A DNA stretch of 64,000 bases from Arthrobacter sp. AQ5-05 (GCF_003287975.1 NZ_QMKQ01000019.1:21503-85502), one strand, 5' to 3'; numbered from the stretch's first letter, positions 35,791-50,005 are shown. Program-made: numbers and translations. The notes: a model not told the origin generated them from the sequence alone.

Positions 35791-36795
35791 GTGAAGTCAG
35801 AACGTATCGCTCGAGACTTTGGTGAAAGTGTTGCCACCGGTGCCGAACAGGCATTGGATTGGGCAGCACCAAAGGTGGACACGGCAGTGAAGTGGGCCGT
35901 TCCGCGCATAGAAAAAGGCATCGAGACGGCAACCCCGAAGATCCAAGAGGGCTTGAACTGGGCTGCACACGAGCTGTCCGAGACCGTTGCCAAGGTCAGC
36001 CCGCTGCTCCAGGAATCCCTTGAAAAGGTGGGCCCGCGGCTCTCCGCAGCCATTGACGAAGCCACCCCGCGGGTCCAGAAGGCCGTTGACCGCGCCACCC
36101 CGGCACTGAACGAGGCCATCGAGAAGGCAGCGCCCGCGCTCAGCCACGCCCGCGACGTCGTGCTGAACGAATACCTGCCGACCGCCAACGAAAAAATCGG
36201 CCAGGCGGCCCAGTTCACCACCCGCAAGCTTGAACAGGCCAAGTCCTCCGAGGCGCTGCACCAGGTCGCCGACAAGCTCACGCCCAGTGCCGAAACAGTC
36301 CAGCGTCTCCAGAACACGGCAAGTGCCGCAGCCGGGACCGTCAGCAAGGAGATTGAAAAGGTGCAGAAGCCCGCGAAGAAGAAAAAGGGCTGGCTCGTCG
36401 TTGCCGTCATTGCCGCGGCCGGTGCAGCCGCAGTAGCCGCCTGGCGCGCGTCCAAGCCCATCGACGACCCGTGGAAGACCCCGGCACCGGTGGAACCGAC
36501 CACCGTTCGCGCCAGCGGCCCGGTGGATGTCCCGGCAAGCGTCGAAGAGGTCCGCGAGGAAGTGGCCGCGTCCGCGGCGCAGGCCAAGGCCAATGTCGCC
36601 GAGGCAACCGAGGCCGCCAAGGAGACGGTGGCCGAGGCCAAGGAGAAGCTTTCCGAGAAGGCCGAGGAGCTGTCCGAGGCCGCCACCACCGCCAAGCACA
36701 AGGCCGAGGCCGCCGGTGACGCGGGCAAGGCCGCTGCCGACGAGGCCGCCACCGGGGATTCCTCCCCGAAGCCGGGACCGCGCACCAAGAAGTAG
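35791..36795 (+). CDS. Helical-repeat membrane-associated protein, function unknown
   Basis: 334 residues, GTG start. Residues 15-190 are repeated amphipathic segments of about 11-22 residues with AP or TP caps (WAAPKV, WAVPRI, ATPKI, VSPLL, VGPRL, ATPRV, ATPAL, AAPAL), like the 11-mer helices of apolipoproteins. A basic KKKKGW motif precedes one helix at about 208-226; the rest is Ala/Glu/Lys coiled coil resembling LEA-type sequence, ending in a basic tail. The repeats suggest binding to a membrane surface, with the single helix as an anchor. No known function. Confidence 0.7.
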   Translation: MKSERIARDFGESVATGAEQALDWAAPKVDTAVKWAVPRIEKGIETATPKIQEGLNWAAHELSETVAKVSPLLQESLEKVGPRLSAAIDEATPRVQKAVDRATPALNEAIEKAAPALSHARDVVLNEYLPTANEKIGQAAQFTTRKLEQAKSSEALHQVADKLTPSAETVQRLQNTASAAAGTVSKEIEKVQKPAKKKKGWLVVAVIAAAGAAAVAAWRASKPIDDPWKTPAPVEPTTVRASGPVDVPASVEEVREEVAASAAQAKANVAEATEAAKETVAEAKEKLSEKAEELSEAATTAKHKAEAAGDAGKAAADEAATGDSSPKPGPRTKK

Positions 36796-36898
36796 CTCGT
36801 CTTCGCGGGATCGGACGCCGATGCCACGGGAACAAGAACCAACCACAGGGCAGCACGTGCCCCGTGCGCAGCCTCGGGGAACCCCGGGGAGCGTCGGG

Positions 36899-37810
36899 TC
36901 AGGTGTTGCCCTGTTCCTTTGCCAGCGTGCCGGTGCGGGTCGCGGCACGGGCTTGGGCGTGGCCCTGCCCCCGCACCACGAAGAACAGCCCCGCAAGAAT
37001 GATGACCAGCCCCGCGACGGTGCCCGCCGGCAGGACCTGTCCCAGGAACAACGCTGCAAGCAGCGCGGCGCCGGGGATCTCCAGCAGGATCAAGGTCGAC
37101 ACCGTCAACGGCCCCAGCGACGTCAGCAAGTGGTTCAGGGCCGTGTGCCCCAGGACCTGGGAGCACAGCGCCAACGCCAGGATGCCGATCCATCCGTTCA
37201 GGCCGAATCCCCACACGGGGGCGCCCGTCAGCAGGCACATCACCAGCAGCAGGACCGAGGTCATCCCGTAGCAGATGGTCGTGTAGGAACTGGTGCTCAT
37301 CGTGGCCCGGGCCTTGGAACCGGAAAGCGTGTAGGAGGCGGCCAGTACCCCGCCAATGAGCGCCAGCCCGTCGCCGATCAGCGCCTCGGTCCCCGACCCG
37401 ATGTCGAACCCGGTGATCACCACGACCCCGGCGAAGGCCAGCAGAACACCCACTCCCACGCGCCAGCCGTACTTGGTTCCGCGCAGCGACTGGAACATGG
37501 CGATCCATGCGGCCTGCAGGCACACCAGCGCCGTGGACGCCGCGACGGTGGTCATGCGGATCGAGGTCATGAAAAAGGCGAAGTGCAGGGCCAGCGAGAG
37601 TGCCGCCAGGGCGGTCCAGCCCCATTCCTGGCGCCGCAGCCGGCCAAAGGTGCGCCGCTCGTTCACCAGCGCGGGAACGGCCATGACGGCCGTGCCCACG
37701 GCGTTGCGCCACAGGGCCATCGACAGCGCAGGGACGGCGGGAAACGCGGCTATGAGCGGCCCTGACGCGGCAACACCCAGGACGCCCACGAGGGCCAGGA
37801 GAAAGGTCAC
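36899..37810 (-). CDS. EamA/DMT-family transporter
   Basis: 303 residues, ten predicted helices in two EamA halves. The halves start at FLLALVGVLGVAASGPLIAAF and at ALIGDGLALIGGVLAASYTL; each ends near a basic loop. DMT members export metabolites, amino acids or drugs; the substrate is not readable. A Met at 37810 starts the first helix with no signal. Faces the helical-repeat gene convergently. Confidence 0.82.
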   Translation of the reverse strand: MTFLLALVGVLGVAASGPLIAAFPAVPALSMALWRNAVGTAVMAVPALVNERRTFGRLRRQEWGWTALAALSLALHFAFFMTSIRMTTVAASTALVCLQAAWIAMFQSLRGTKYGWRVGVGVLLAFAGVVVITGFDIGSGTEALIGDGLALIGGVLAASYTLSGSKARATMSTSSYTTICYGMTSVLLLVMCLLTGAPVWGFGLNGWIGILALALCSQVLGHTALNHLLTSLGPLTVSTLILLEIPGAALLAALFLGQVLPAGTVAGLVIILAGLFFVVRGQGHAQARAATRTGTLAKEQGNT

Positions 37811-37900
37811 CCAACCACTCTATGGGGTTTTGCGGCCCCTCCCCGAAAGGTGTGATGGGGGACGACGGTCCCAAAAAGTGGGCGGACCGAACTTAAAGCG

Positions 37901-37932
37901 AAAAGGTCCGGAACAAATGTTCCGGACCTTTT
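37901..37932 (-). terminator. Terminator after tRNA-Ala
   Basis: AAAAGGTCCGGAAC (37901-37914) pairs perfectly with GTTCCGGACCTTTT (37919-37932), loop AAAT. The A/T ends give a U-run on both strands. Confidence 0.9.
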
Positions 37933-37939
37933 CCTTCGG

Positions 37940-38012
37940 TGGAGACTAGGGGGGTCGAACCCCTGACCTGAAGCTTGCAAAGCTACCGCTCTACCAACTG
38001 AGCTAAGTCCCC
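37940..38012 (-). tRNA. tRNA-Ala (anticodon TGC)
   Basis: 73 nt: acceptor GGGGACT/AGTCTCC (one G.U), D-arm GCTC/GAGC, anticodon loop TTTGCAA and T-arm AGGGG/CCCCT. The anticodon stem GTAGC/GCTTC has a U-U mismatch at the second pair (28-42). Discriminator A; CCA not encoded. Confidence 0.92.
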
Positions 38013-38020
38013 GTATGAAT

Positions 38021-38137
38021 TCAGTTTACCTTATCGGTACCCCGACTCCAGGTGGCCTTTTCGGCCGAAGATTCCTTGTATTTCCGATAACCAATAATGC
38101 CTGCGGCCACTGCCACCAACACCAGAAACTTCCGCAT
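38021..38137 (-). CDS. 38-residue DLW-39-family-like membrane micro-protein
   Basis: Start MRKFLVLVAVAAGIIGYRKY, then KESSAEKATWSRGTDKVN. One hydrophobic N-terminal helix, a YRKY basic step and a short polar tail with a Trp near residue 30 match the actinobacterial DLW-39 family, which lies near gyrA and tRNA-Ile genes. GAAAGGA lies upstream of the ATG. It fits entirely between tRNA-Ala and tRNA-Ile. Function unknown. Confidence 0.65.
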   Translation of the reverse strand: MRKFLVLVAVAAGIIGYRKYKESSAEKATWSRGTDKVN

Positions 38138-38178
38138 GGGAATTTTCCTTTCACCTACCGGTCGGACGAGGGAATCCG

Positions 38179-38252
38179 TGGGCGTACCTGGACTTGAACC
38201 AGGGACCTCTTCGTTATCAGCGAAGCGCTCTAACCGCCTGAGCTATACGCCC
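38179..38252 (-). tRNA. tRNA-Ile (anticodon GAT)
   Basis: 74 nt: acceptor GGGCGTA with TACGCCC, anticodon loop TGATAAC on a CTTCG-type stem and T-arm CCTGGTTCAAGTCCAGG. Discriminator A; CCA not encoded. Separated from tRNA-Ala by the micro-ORF. Confidence 0.95.
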
Positions 38253-38309
38253 TCTTTGTTCCCGCTGGGAACGAGATAAAACTTTACCCGAGAAATGGCC
38301 AAAGAAACA

Positions 38310-38355
38310 AATCGGCCCTCGAGGCACCCTTCACAGGGGGCCCCGAGGGCCGATT
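38310..38355 (-). terminator. Terminator after the DUF3566 gene
   Basis: AATCGGCCCTCG (38310-38321) pairs with CGAGGGCCGATT (38344-38355), with further C/G pairing in the loop; it ends the gyrB-gyrA-DUF3566 transcript. A shorter hairpin, GTTCCC/GGGAAC at 38258-38272, lies beyond it. Confidence 0.85.
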
Positions 38356-38374
38356 CTTGGCGTGTTTCCGCGAA

Positions 38375-38946
38375 TTAATCGTCGGTCAAGGTCACACCGA
38401 TGCCGCCAACCAGGGTCGAGGAGAGGTTGTAGAGCACCGCGGCGAGCATCGAGAGCGCTGTGAGCAATACCACATTCACCACGGCGATGATGGTGGCGAA
38501 CGAGGCGACCTGGCCGAGGGACGCGATCTTCATCAGGTCGAATCCGCCTTCGGTGCCGACGATCTCGCCGACCAGGCCGTTGATCGACGCGAAAATCCCG
38601 GTCAAATCAAGCACCGACCAGAAGACCACTGAAGCAACCACGGTCACGATGCCCAGGGCCACCGAGAGCAGGAACGCCATCTTCAACACCGACCAGGGGT
38701 CGACCTTGGAAATGAGCAGGCGGGCCTTGCGGACCTTGGCCTTGGGGGCCGGGCGAACCAGCTGCTGCGGGCGCGGCGCCCCGGGGCGAGGAGCTCCTGC
38801 GGGTCGCTGCTGGGCACCTGCGGGGCGCGGTGCCGTGCCCGGTCGCGGTGCTCCTGCGGGACGCTGGGCGCCTACGGGTGCCTGTCGTGGCGGTGCGGGA
38901 CGGGTGCCACCAGTGCCGCCCGCCGGGCGGGGCGTATTCGGGGTGC

Positions 38947-38950
<4 letters not shown>
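38375..38950 (-). CDS. DUF3566 domain-containing membrane protein
   Basis: 191 residues. A Pro/Gly/Arg-rich disordered N terminus (residues 1-70), then [28 protein letters not shown], a long loop and a second helix, [19 protein letters not shown], ending [11 protein letters not shown]. The DUF3566 pattern near gyrA is characteristic of actinobacteria; function unknown. The GTG start overlaps the gyrA stop (GTGA), so translation is coupled. Confidence 0.9.
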
Positions 38951-41637
<2,687 letters not shown>

Positions 41638-41697
41638 CGATTTCTTCCTCTAGTCAAAAAGTCTGTGTCTGAAACGCGTGTCGGCGGCGGGGCTGGA

Positions 41698-43791
<2,094 letters not shown>

Positions 43792-44049
43792 AGGTGCTAC
43801 AGACTCCTCAAACAGTGGAAGGCCGAACACCGAAGGTGTCCGATCATGAACCAGCGTCTTGTCGCACTGACAAAACGCCTGTACCAATTCTACCGCGTAT
43901 CGCCAAAATAATCGGACATTGACCGGCGGCAACATGCCGCCAATGGCCACCAAGCACACTTAGGAACGATTGGTTCGGCCTCGAGTGGGGGGCTATGTGG
44001 CTTGTGCGCTGTGAGTGCTCCAGTGGGCCAGCTACGCGTTTTGTTTTTC

Positions 44050-44601
44050 CTAGCCGTAGGTGTCGCGCGGACCGCGGCCCTTGACCGAGCGTCCGCCGTG
44101 CCGCCAGGTGGGTGCCGCCGGGCCCAGAACCCGGATCACGGTGATCACGCCGTGGCCCAGTTCCTTGTCGAAATGCTTGAGCAGTTCGTGCGAGAGCAGG
44201 CGCATCTGGGTGGCCCAGGTCGTGGAGTCGCAGCGCACCACCACGGTGGAATCCTCGAAGGACTCTGGATTGCAGTGCGCGGCAATCTGCGGGCCCACCA
44301 GCTCTGCCCAGCGCGAGAGCACCGAACCCACGGCCACCGGAGCGCTCCAGCCGCGGTCGCGGACGATCTTGCCAAAGAGGTTGCCGATTTCCTGGGGGTC
44401 GCGCCCGTCGGTGTATTTCGTCGGTGCGGCGCTGGCCCGCCGCTTGGCCTTGCGTGCAGCGGCGTTTTCCTCGAACTTGGCGGCCTTGGCCGCGTCGATC
44501 CTGGCTTCGCCGCGGCTGAGGGCGGATTCGCGCATGCGATTGAGGATAGCGCGGGATGCATCCAGCGCCTCGGGGGCATGCGGGTCCTTCTCTTCGCTCA
44601 C
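44050..44601 (-). CDS. DUF721 (DciA-like) protein
   Basis: 183 residues. A charged N terminus, then SRWAELVGPQIAAHCNPESF and STTWATQMRLLSHELLKHFDKELG, the DUF721 pattern. DciA-type proteins help load the replicative helicase in bacteria lacking DnaC; the position beside recF and dnaN agrees. GTG start overlaps the recF stop (GTGA). Confidence 0.88.
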   Translation of the reverse strand: MSEEKDPHAPEALDASRAILNRMRESALSRGEARIDAAKAAKFEENAAARKAKRRASAAPTKYTDGRDPQEIGNLFGKIVRDRGWSAPVAVGSVLSRWAELVGPQIAAHCNPESFEDSTVVVRCDSTTWATQMRLLSHELLKHFDKELGHGVITVIRVLGPAAPTWRHGGRSVKGRGPRDTYG

Positions 44602-45800
44602 GAGCTCACGACTCCCGGGCTGACCTTGAGGAAGGTGCCGCCGAGCTCCTCGGGCACGTCCGAGGCGACCGCGGCGGTGACGATCACCTGGTCGGCGCCG
44701 GCCACGATGGAGGCCAGCCGGGTGCGCCGGGTGGCATCGAGTTCGGCAAAGACGTCGTCCAGGATCAGGATCGGTCCGGCGCCGGGGCGCGGGTCGTCCT
44801 CGCCCATGACCTTGTAGGCGGCAAGCCGCAGGGCCAGGGCCAGCGACCAGGTCTCTCCATGGCTGGCGTATCCCTTGGCCGGGGCGCTGCCCAGGGTCAG
44901 CAGGACATCGTCGCGGTGCGGCCCGACCAGGGTGATGCCGCGTTCGAGTTCCTTGGCACGGGTGTTCAACAGCGCCGCGAGGAACATTTCCTCCAGTTCC
45001 TCAATGGTGGCGTCCAGCAGCGCGGCCGGGGCCACCCTGGAGGTGTCGTCCTCGCCGGCCGGGGCCGCGGCGGGGGAGTCCTCGTCATCGAAATCGGCCA
45101 CAACCGTGCATTGGTAGTAGGCGCGGGCCTCCTTGTTGGCATCGGCCAGCGAAGCGTAGGCGGCACCCATGTACGGGGACAGCAAGCTGAGGACCTGGAG
45201 CCGCCCGCGCAGCACCCGGGCTCCGGCCCGCGCCAGGTGGGTGTCCCAGACATCGAGGGTGGATTCGTGTGCGGTGGAAAGCTTGCCGCCTGCGCGTGCG
45301 GATTTCAGCAGGGCGTTGCGCTGCTTCAGGACGCGTTCGTAGTCCCCTCGGGTGGCTGCCTCGCCCGGACGCAGGGTGACCAGCAATTCATCCAGGAAAC
45401 GGCGCCGGTTCGATGGATCGCCCTTGACCAGGGCCAGGTCTTCCGGGGCAAAGAGCACGGTCCGCACGATGCCGAGGATGTCACGGGCCCGCACGGGGCT
45501 GGCCCGGTTGATCCTGGCCCGGTTTGCCTTGCCGGCGGTGATTTCCACCTCGAGCGTGGTCACCAGCTTGGCGCGCTGGACCCTCGCCCGGACCAGGGCC
45601 CGGTCGGTGCCGAAACGCAGCAGCGGTGCGTCATTGGTGACCCGGTGGGACGAAAGCGTTGCGAGATAGCCAATGGCTTCGACGATGTTGGTCTTGCCGA
45701 CGCCGTTGGAACCTACAAGAACGTTGGTGCCAGGTCCCAGCTCAACATCGGCTTGCGCATAGGAGCGGAAGTCGGTGAGGGAGACATGTGAGATATACAC
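44598..45800 (-). CDS. recF: DNA replication and repair protein RecF
   Basis: 400 residues. Walker A GSNGVGKTNIVEAIGYLA, signature motif region LVGPHRDDVLLTL and Walker B ILILDDVFAELDATRRTRL. A 25-residue acidic insertion (DDEDSPAAAPAGEDDTS) interrupts the middle. Binds DNA gaps to help RecA load. Starts 169 bases after the dnaN stop. Confidence 0.96.
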   Translation of the reverse strand: MYISHVSLTDFRSYAQADVELGPGTNVLVGSNGVGKTNIVEAIGYLATLSSHRVTNDAPLLRFGTDRALVRARVQRAKLVTTLEVEITAGKANRARINRASPVRARDILGIVRTVLFAPEDLALVKGDPSNRRRFLDELLVTLRPGEAATRGDYERVLKQRNALLKSARAGGKLSTAHESTLDVWDTHLARAGARVLRGRLQVLSLLSPYMGAAYASLADANKEARAYYQCTVVADFDDEDSPAAAPAGEDDTSRVAPAALLDATIEELEEMFLAALLNTRAKELERGITLVGPHRDDVLLTLGSAPAKGYASHGETWSLALALRLAAYKVMGEDDPRPGAGPILILDDVFAELDATRRTRLASIVAGADQVIVTAAVASDVPEELGGTFLKVSPGVVSS

Positions 45801-45940
45801 CTAAACGTCCTGCGATGGGATCGGGCGGGATGCCGTCGATCGGATGACAAAGGCTTGGTGGAAACCGCCAAGAAAATTTGTGTCCGGCCGCTCCGTTTGG
45901 AGCGGACGTGGAGCGGCCGAACACGAGATTGCGGCGGGAA

Positions 45941-45957
45941 GGAAAACCGTGTTTTCC
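45941..45957 (-). terminator. Short hairpin after dnaN
   Basis: GGAAAAC/GTTTTCC (45941-45947 with 45951-45957), loop CGT. A second inverted pair, GGCCGCTCC with GGAGCGGCC, lies just beyond. Partial terminator or mRNA stabiliser. Confidence 0.4.
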
Positions 45958-45969
45958 CCCGCAGGCAAC

Positions 45970-47100
45970 CTAATTGGGCAAGTTTGGTAGGCGTACCGGC
46001 ATGACCAGGTATCGGTACTGGTCGCTGTCCTGTCCGTCCAGGGAAGACTGGGCAGTCATCATGGCGGGCTTGGGGGCGCTGGTGAAGGAGAAACGAACGA
46101 ATTCGCTGTCGAAGGCGTTCAGGCCCTCGCTCAGGTAGGCGGGGTTGAACGCGACGGTGATTTCCTCGCCGTCGATCTGCGCCTCGATGGATTCCTCGGC
46201 CTGGGCGTCTTCGCCGGTACCGGCATCAAGCGACAGCTGGCCGCCGGTGAAGGAGAGCCTCACCGGGGTGTTGCGTTCGGCAACAACCGCTACGCGGCGG
46301 ACCGCTTCCATGAGATCGGAGGTCCGCACCGTGGCATGGATTGGCGTGTTCTCGGGGAACAGCGAGCGGATCTTGGGGTAGTCACCGTCGACAAGCAACG
46401 AGGTGGTGCGGCGGTTTCCGCTTTCGAATCCGATGAGTTCATTGCCCTCGCCCAGCGCGATCTTCAATTCCCCGGCCGAGCCCAGGGTCTTGGCGACCTC
46501 GTTCAGGGTCTTGGCCTTGACCAGTGCGGAAGTTGAAATCCCGGACTGCGACGGCTTCCAGTGGACCTCGCGCATGGCCAGGCGGTAGCGGTCCGTGGCG
46601 AGGAAGGTGATCAGGTCGTCTTCGATTTCCATCTTGACGCCGGTAAGGATCGGCAAGGTGTCGTCCTTGGAGGCTGCAACGATGACCTGGTTGATTGCGT
46701 GGGCAAAGGCCTCGCCATCGACAACGCCGGTCACTTCCGGAAGCACTGGAAGTTCCGGGTATTCGGCCACCGGCATCGTGGCCAGGTGGAATCGGCTACG
46801 GCCGCAAGTGAGCGTGACCTTGGTTCCGTCGGTTTCGATGACCGCGGTGGCATTCGGGAGGCTGCGGCAAATTTCGGCCAGCAACTTGCCGGATACCAGG
46901 ATGGTTCCCTCTGCAGCGACATCTGCCGCAATTTCGAGGTGGGCAGAGATTTCGTAGTCGAACCCGGCCAGGGAAACGGTGCCGGCCGTTGCAGTGATCA
47001 GGATGCCTGACAGCACCGGGGAAGGCGGCCGTTGGGAAAGTGAACGGGCGGTCCAGGATACGGCTTCGGCCAATACATCCTTTTCAACGCTGAACTTCAC
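45970..47100 (-). CDS. dnaN: DNA polymerase III beta subunit (sliding clamp)
   Basis: 376 residues in three clamp domains. MKFSVEKDVLAEAVSWTARSL start, LPNATAVIETDG-type interdomain sequences and the C-terminal RYLVMPVRLP ending are canonical. Forms the dimeric ring that tethers the polymerase. First gene left of oriC. Confidence 0.97.
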   Translation of the reverse strand: MKFSVEKDVLAEAVSWTARSLSQRPPSPVLSGILITATAGTVSLAGFDYEISAHLEIAADVAAEGTILVSGKLLAEICRSLPNATAVIETDGTKVTLTCGRSRFHLATMPVAEYPELPVLPEVTGVVDGEAFAHAINQVIVAASKDDTLPILTGVKMEIEDDLITFLATDRYRLAMREVHWKPSQSGISTSALVKAKTLNEVAKTLGSAGELKIALGEGNELIGFESGNRRTTSLLVDGDYPKIRSLFPENTPIHATVRTSDLMEAVRRVAVVAERNTPVRLSFTGGQLSLDAGTGEDAQAEESIEAQIDGEEITVAFNPAYLSEGLNAFDSEFVRFSFTSAPKPAMMTAQSSLDGQDSDQYRYLVMPVRLPNLPN

Positions 47101-48091
47101 GAAGTGTTCCGCCTTTCACGACGAAGTCGACAGTACATGACTTGACGCAAGCTTAGCGTCCTGGAAATCGGGACCCGGAACTGTTTCCGGGTACGAGGTG
47201 AGTTTGCAAGCTTGCTTGGTGAACCGACTGCGTTGGTTGGCAGAACTACGGCACAGCCTTCGAGCATACCGGTTTTTGGTGATCAATGAGCAAGCAGCCC
47301 GGTGGTCGTTCCCGGGCAACATCGTGGGACCACAAAAATCCGAAGACTGCACGTGGCCAAGGTCCAACTTGGAAGTGAACGCTCTCAATCCAGAGGCAAG
47401 GTCTTTTTAGGACCGGACAGCAAGATGCGGCGTTTCCACGAAATCGGGGTCGCTGTTTTCAAGCGCGCCGAAGCGGGACCGGGAATGCGGGTTCTGTCGG
47501 AGTAATGGATCGGCAGAGGGCATTCGATGATCCATGAGACGAGCACGGACCTGGAAACGGCAATCGAATCGTTCCCGGACGTCCATTTCTTGGGCGTCTG
47601 CCGGAAAGCTCCGGTGGAGGAGTCCGAAGGAAGGACGCTGTCCTCGAAAGGGATAAGCAGCTGAGACCGAGAGGACTCGCATCGAACCAAGAGATTCGGT
47701 TGTGTACGAATTCTTCAGTTGGAAAAAGTGCTTGGCCCTGGTGAAGAACTCTTCAACGACTAGGACCCAAATTTGGGTTATGTGGCCGATTTTGGTCGTT
47801 CGGGGCAAAAGGGGACTTGTTATCTGGGTGAATAAGAAGAAAGGGGTTAGTAGTGTTAATAACCCCTGTGGATACTGTGGATAACCGTCCATGGCCGCAG
47901 GAACATACCGATTATGCATGTGCACAACATGTGATTGGGCGTGACACTCAGTGTCACGCCCCCGTGGACAACTTTCCGCGTGAATTAAGGGATCCACAGG
48001 AGACCATGGAGTTATCCGCAGAAGATCGAGGTAGTCCACTTAATCATCCACAGGTTTATCCACACCTGTGGTTATCGGATTGTTGGAGGTC
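47101..48091. other. oriC: oriC: dnaN-dnaA intergenic origin
   Basis: About 990 bases with DnaA boxes concentrated at 47867-48064: TGTGGATAA 47876-47884 and TTATCCACA 48056-48064 are perfect; one-mismatch boxes are TGTGGATAC 47867-47875, CGTGGACAA 47963-47971, TTATCCGCA 48012-48020 and TCATCCACA 48044-48052. The AT-rich stretch 47695-47866 is the probable unwinding element. Palindromes lie at 47765-47778 and 47938-47960. No supported gene. Confidence 0.85.
47938..47960. repeat. 23-base near-perfect palindrome inside oriC
   Basis: GGCGTGACACT and AGTGTCACGCC are perfect 11-base inverted arms around one central base. It sits between DnaA boxes. Confidence 0.75.
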
Positions 48092-49504
48092 TTAGCCTTC
48101 GCGCTGCCGTTGCTTGATTCGGTTGGTCAGCTCGGTCACCTGGTTGAAAATGGCCCGACGTTCCGCCATGAGTTCGCGAATCTTGCGATCGGCGTGAATC
48201 ACGGTGGTGTGGTCGCGACCGCCAAGTTCCTGGCCGATCTTTGGCAGCGACATATCGGTCAGCTCACGCAGGAGGTACATGGCGATTTGCCGTGCGGTCA
48301 CCAAGGTCCGGGTCCTGGACTTGCTGGTGAGCTCTTCAATCGTGAGATTAAAGTACTCGGCAGTCTGGGCAACGATGGTCGCCGGCGTGATTTCCTGTGC
48401 GCCTTCGTCGGTGATCAAGTCCTTCAGGACCGTTTCGGCCAAGCTCATGTCCACGGTTTGGTTGTTGAGCGAGGCAAATGCGGTCACCCGGATCAACGCC
48501 CCCTCGAGCTCGCGGATATTCGTGGAGATTTTTGAAGCGATGTATTCCATGACCTCGTCGGGTGCGGACAGATTCTCCGCTGTGGCCTTCTTGCGCAGAA
48601 TGGCAATGCGGGTTTCAAGCTCCGGAGGCTGGATATCCGTGAGCAGGCCCCATTCAAAACGGGAGCGCATGCGGTCTTCGAACCCGGACAGTTGCTTGGG
48701 CGGGAGGTCCGACGTGATGACAACCTGCTTGTTGTGGTTATGCAGGGCGTTGAAGGTGTGGAAGAACTCTTCCTGGGTGGCATCCTTGTTGGCCAAGAAC
48801 TGGATGTCGTCAATGAGCAGGATGTCTACGTTCCGATAGGTCTGCTTGAAGCTCGCGCCTTCGTCGTCACGAATGGAGTTGATGAAGTCGTTCGTAAATT
48901 CCTCGGAATTTACGTAGCGGACCCGGATCCCGTTATACAGGTGGCGGGCGTAGTGGCCAATGGCGTGCAGCAGGTGGGTCTTGCCCAAGCCGGAATCGCC
49001 GTAGATGAACAACGGGTTGTAGGCCTTGGCCGGGGCCTCTGCGACTGCCACCGCTGCGGCATGGGCGAAACGGTTGGAAGAACCGATCACGAAGGTATCG
49101 AAAATGTATTTGGGGTTCAGGCGGCCGAATTCCTGGGAATTCGAGGGCGGCGACGGCTGCGGGAGGACATCGCTGATGCGTGCCTTGGGAACCGGCGGCA
49201 ATTCAACGGGAGGAACCGGCGCTTCTTCCGGGAGCAAATCGGAGTCGATGCTGAACGCACACCGTATATCCGATTGGAAGACGAGCTTCAATGACTGTTC
49301 AAGGGGATCCTTGAGCTGGGTTTGAAGTACATCACGGGTCAACTCGTTGGGGACCGCCAGCAAGAGCGTCGTTCCGATGAGCCCCTGGGGCTGCGCCAGA
49401 GCAGCGAAGGCACGCTGCATGGGCGTTACCCGGTCGTCTTGTTCGATATGTCGAACTACCTGGCGCCAGGCACTGCCGACACTGTTGGTCTCGTCCGTGC
49501 TCAC
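48092..49504 (-). CDS. dnaA: Chromosomal replication initiator protein DnaA
   Basis: 470 residues. Domain I at about 1-85; domain II linker Pro-rich; AAA+ domain with Walker [12 protein letters not shown] and Walker [15 protein letters not shown]; domain IV with the DNA-binding signature [15 protein letters not shown]. The GTG at 49504 is chosen over an in-frame ATG 19 codons upstream because AAGGGG lies about seven bases before it and the family starts here. Confidence 0.97.
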   Translation of the reverse strand: MSTDETNSVGSAWRQVVRHIEQDDRVTPMQRAFAALAQPQGLIGTTLLLAVPNELTRDVLQTQLKDPLEQSLKLVFQSDIRCAFSIDSDLLPEEAPVPPVELPPVPKARISDVLPQPSPPSNSQEFGRLNPKYIFDTFVIGSSNRFAHAAAVAVAEAPAKAYNPLFIYGDSGLGKTHLLHAIGHYARHLYNGIRVRYVNSEEFTNDFINSIRDDEGASFKQTYRNVDILLIDDIQFLANKDATQEEFFHTFNALHNHNKQVVITSDLPPKQLSGFEDRMRSRFEWGLLTDIQPPELETRIAILRKKATAENLSAPDEVMEYIASKISTNIRELEGALIRVTAFASLNNQTVDMSLAETVLKDLITDEGAQEITPATIVAQTAEYFNLTIEELTSKSRTRTLVTARQIAMYLLRELTDMSLPKIGQELGGRDHTTVIHADRKIRELMAERRAIFNQVTELTNRIKQRQREG

Positions 49505-50005
49505 AATTAGGCCCCTTCGTTCTGTTACATCGACCAAACGGGCGACGAATGGGGCCCTCAACTGCCGAACCCCAACCAGATGATTCTAGCGGTCATCCAC
49601 AGCGTTATGCACAGTCGGTGGATAACTTGAGGTGGATATCTCTTGAGGGCTTGCAAAACAGCGTGGTTGCAAGTAAAAATTGAGATCCAGGACAAGGGCG
49701 TCAGAGCCAATATTCGGGCGTTTTGGACGTTTATCCACCGCGGTATCCACAGCCAAGATCACATGGTGCACGGGGCGTGGGTGGGACGTGAATGGGCTCA
49801 ATTTGACGTACCTTCACTTCCACCCCTATCGTTGTGTAGTCCTATGTGTGCACTTTTGGCACTGTGAGGTGCCTTTGAGAGTCTTCGGATTGTCGAATGC
49901 GCGGAGCAGTCCACAAGGGCCACCTGAATACGAGCGTCGGCCTGTTCTTCCCTACTTATTAGCAACGGGCAAGGCGCATCACATGATCGTCTTGGAGTTA
50001 CTACC
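49505..50005. promoter_or_regulatory. dnaA-rpmH divergent control region with DnaA boxes
   Basis: About 500 bases. One-mismatch DnaA boxes: TCATCCACA 49593-49601, TTATGCACA 49605-49613, GGTGGATAA 49617-49625, TTATCCACC 49731-49739, GTATCCACA 49743-49751. They suggest dnaA autoregulation. The rpmH promoter candidate is TTGACG (49803-49808), 18-base spacer, TATCGT (49827-49832). No gene is supported. Confidence 0.65.

Noticed and set aside
35694..37874. Long minus-strand frame over the helical-repeat gene
   Set aside because: It covers two genes on different strands and is low-complexity; the helical-repeat and EamA frames have clear signals.
47407..48039. 210-codon minus-strand frame across oriC
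   Set aside because: It overlaps DnaA boxes, palindromes and the AT-rich element, lacks a ribosome site and has no recognisable domain.
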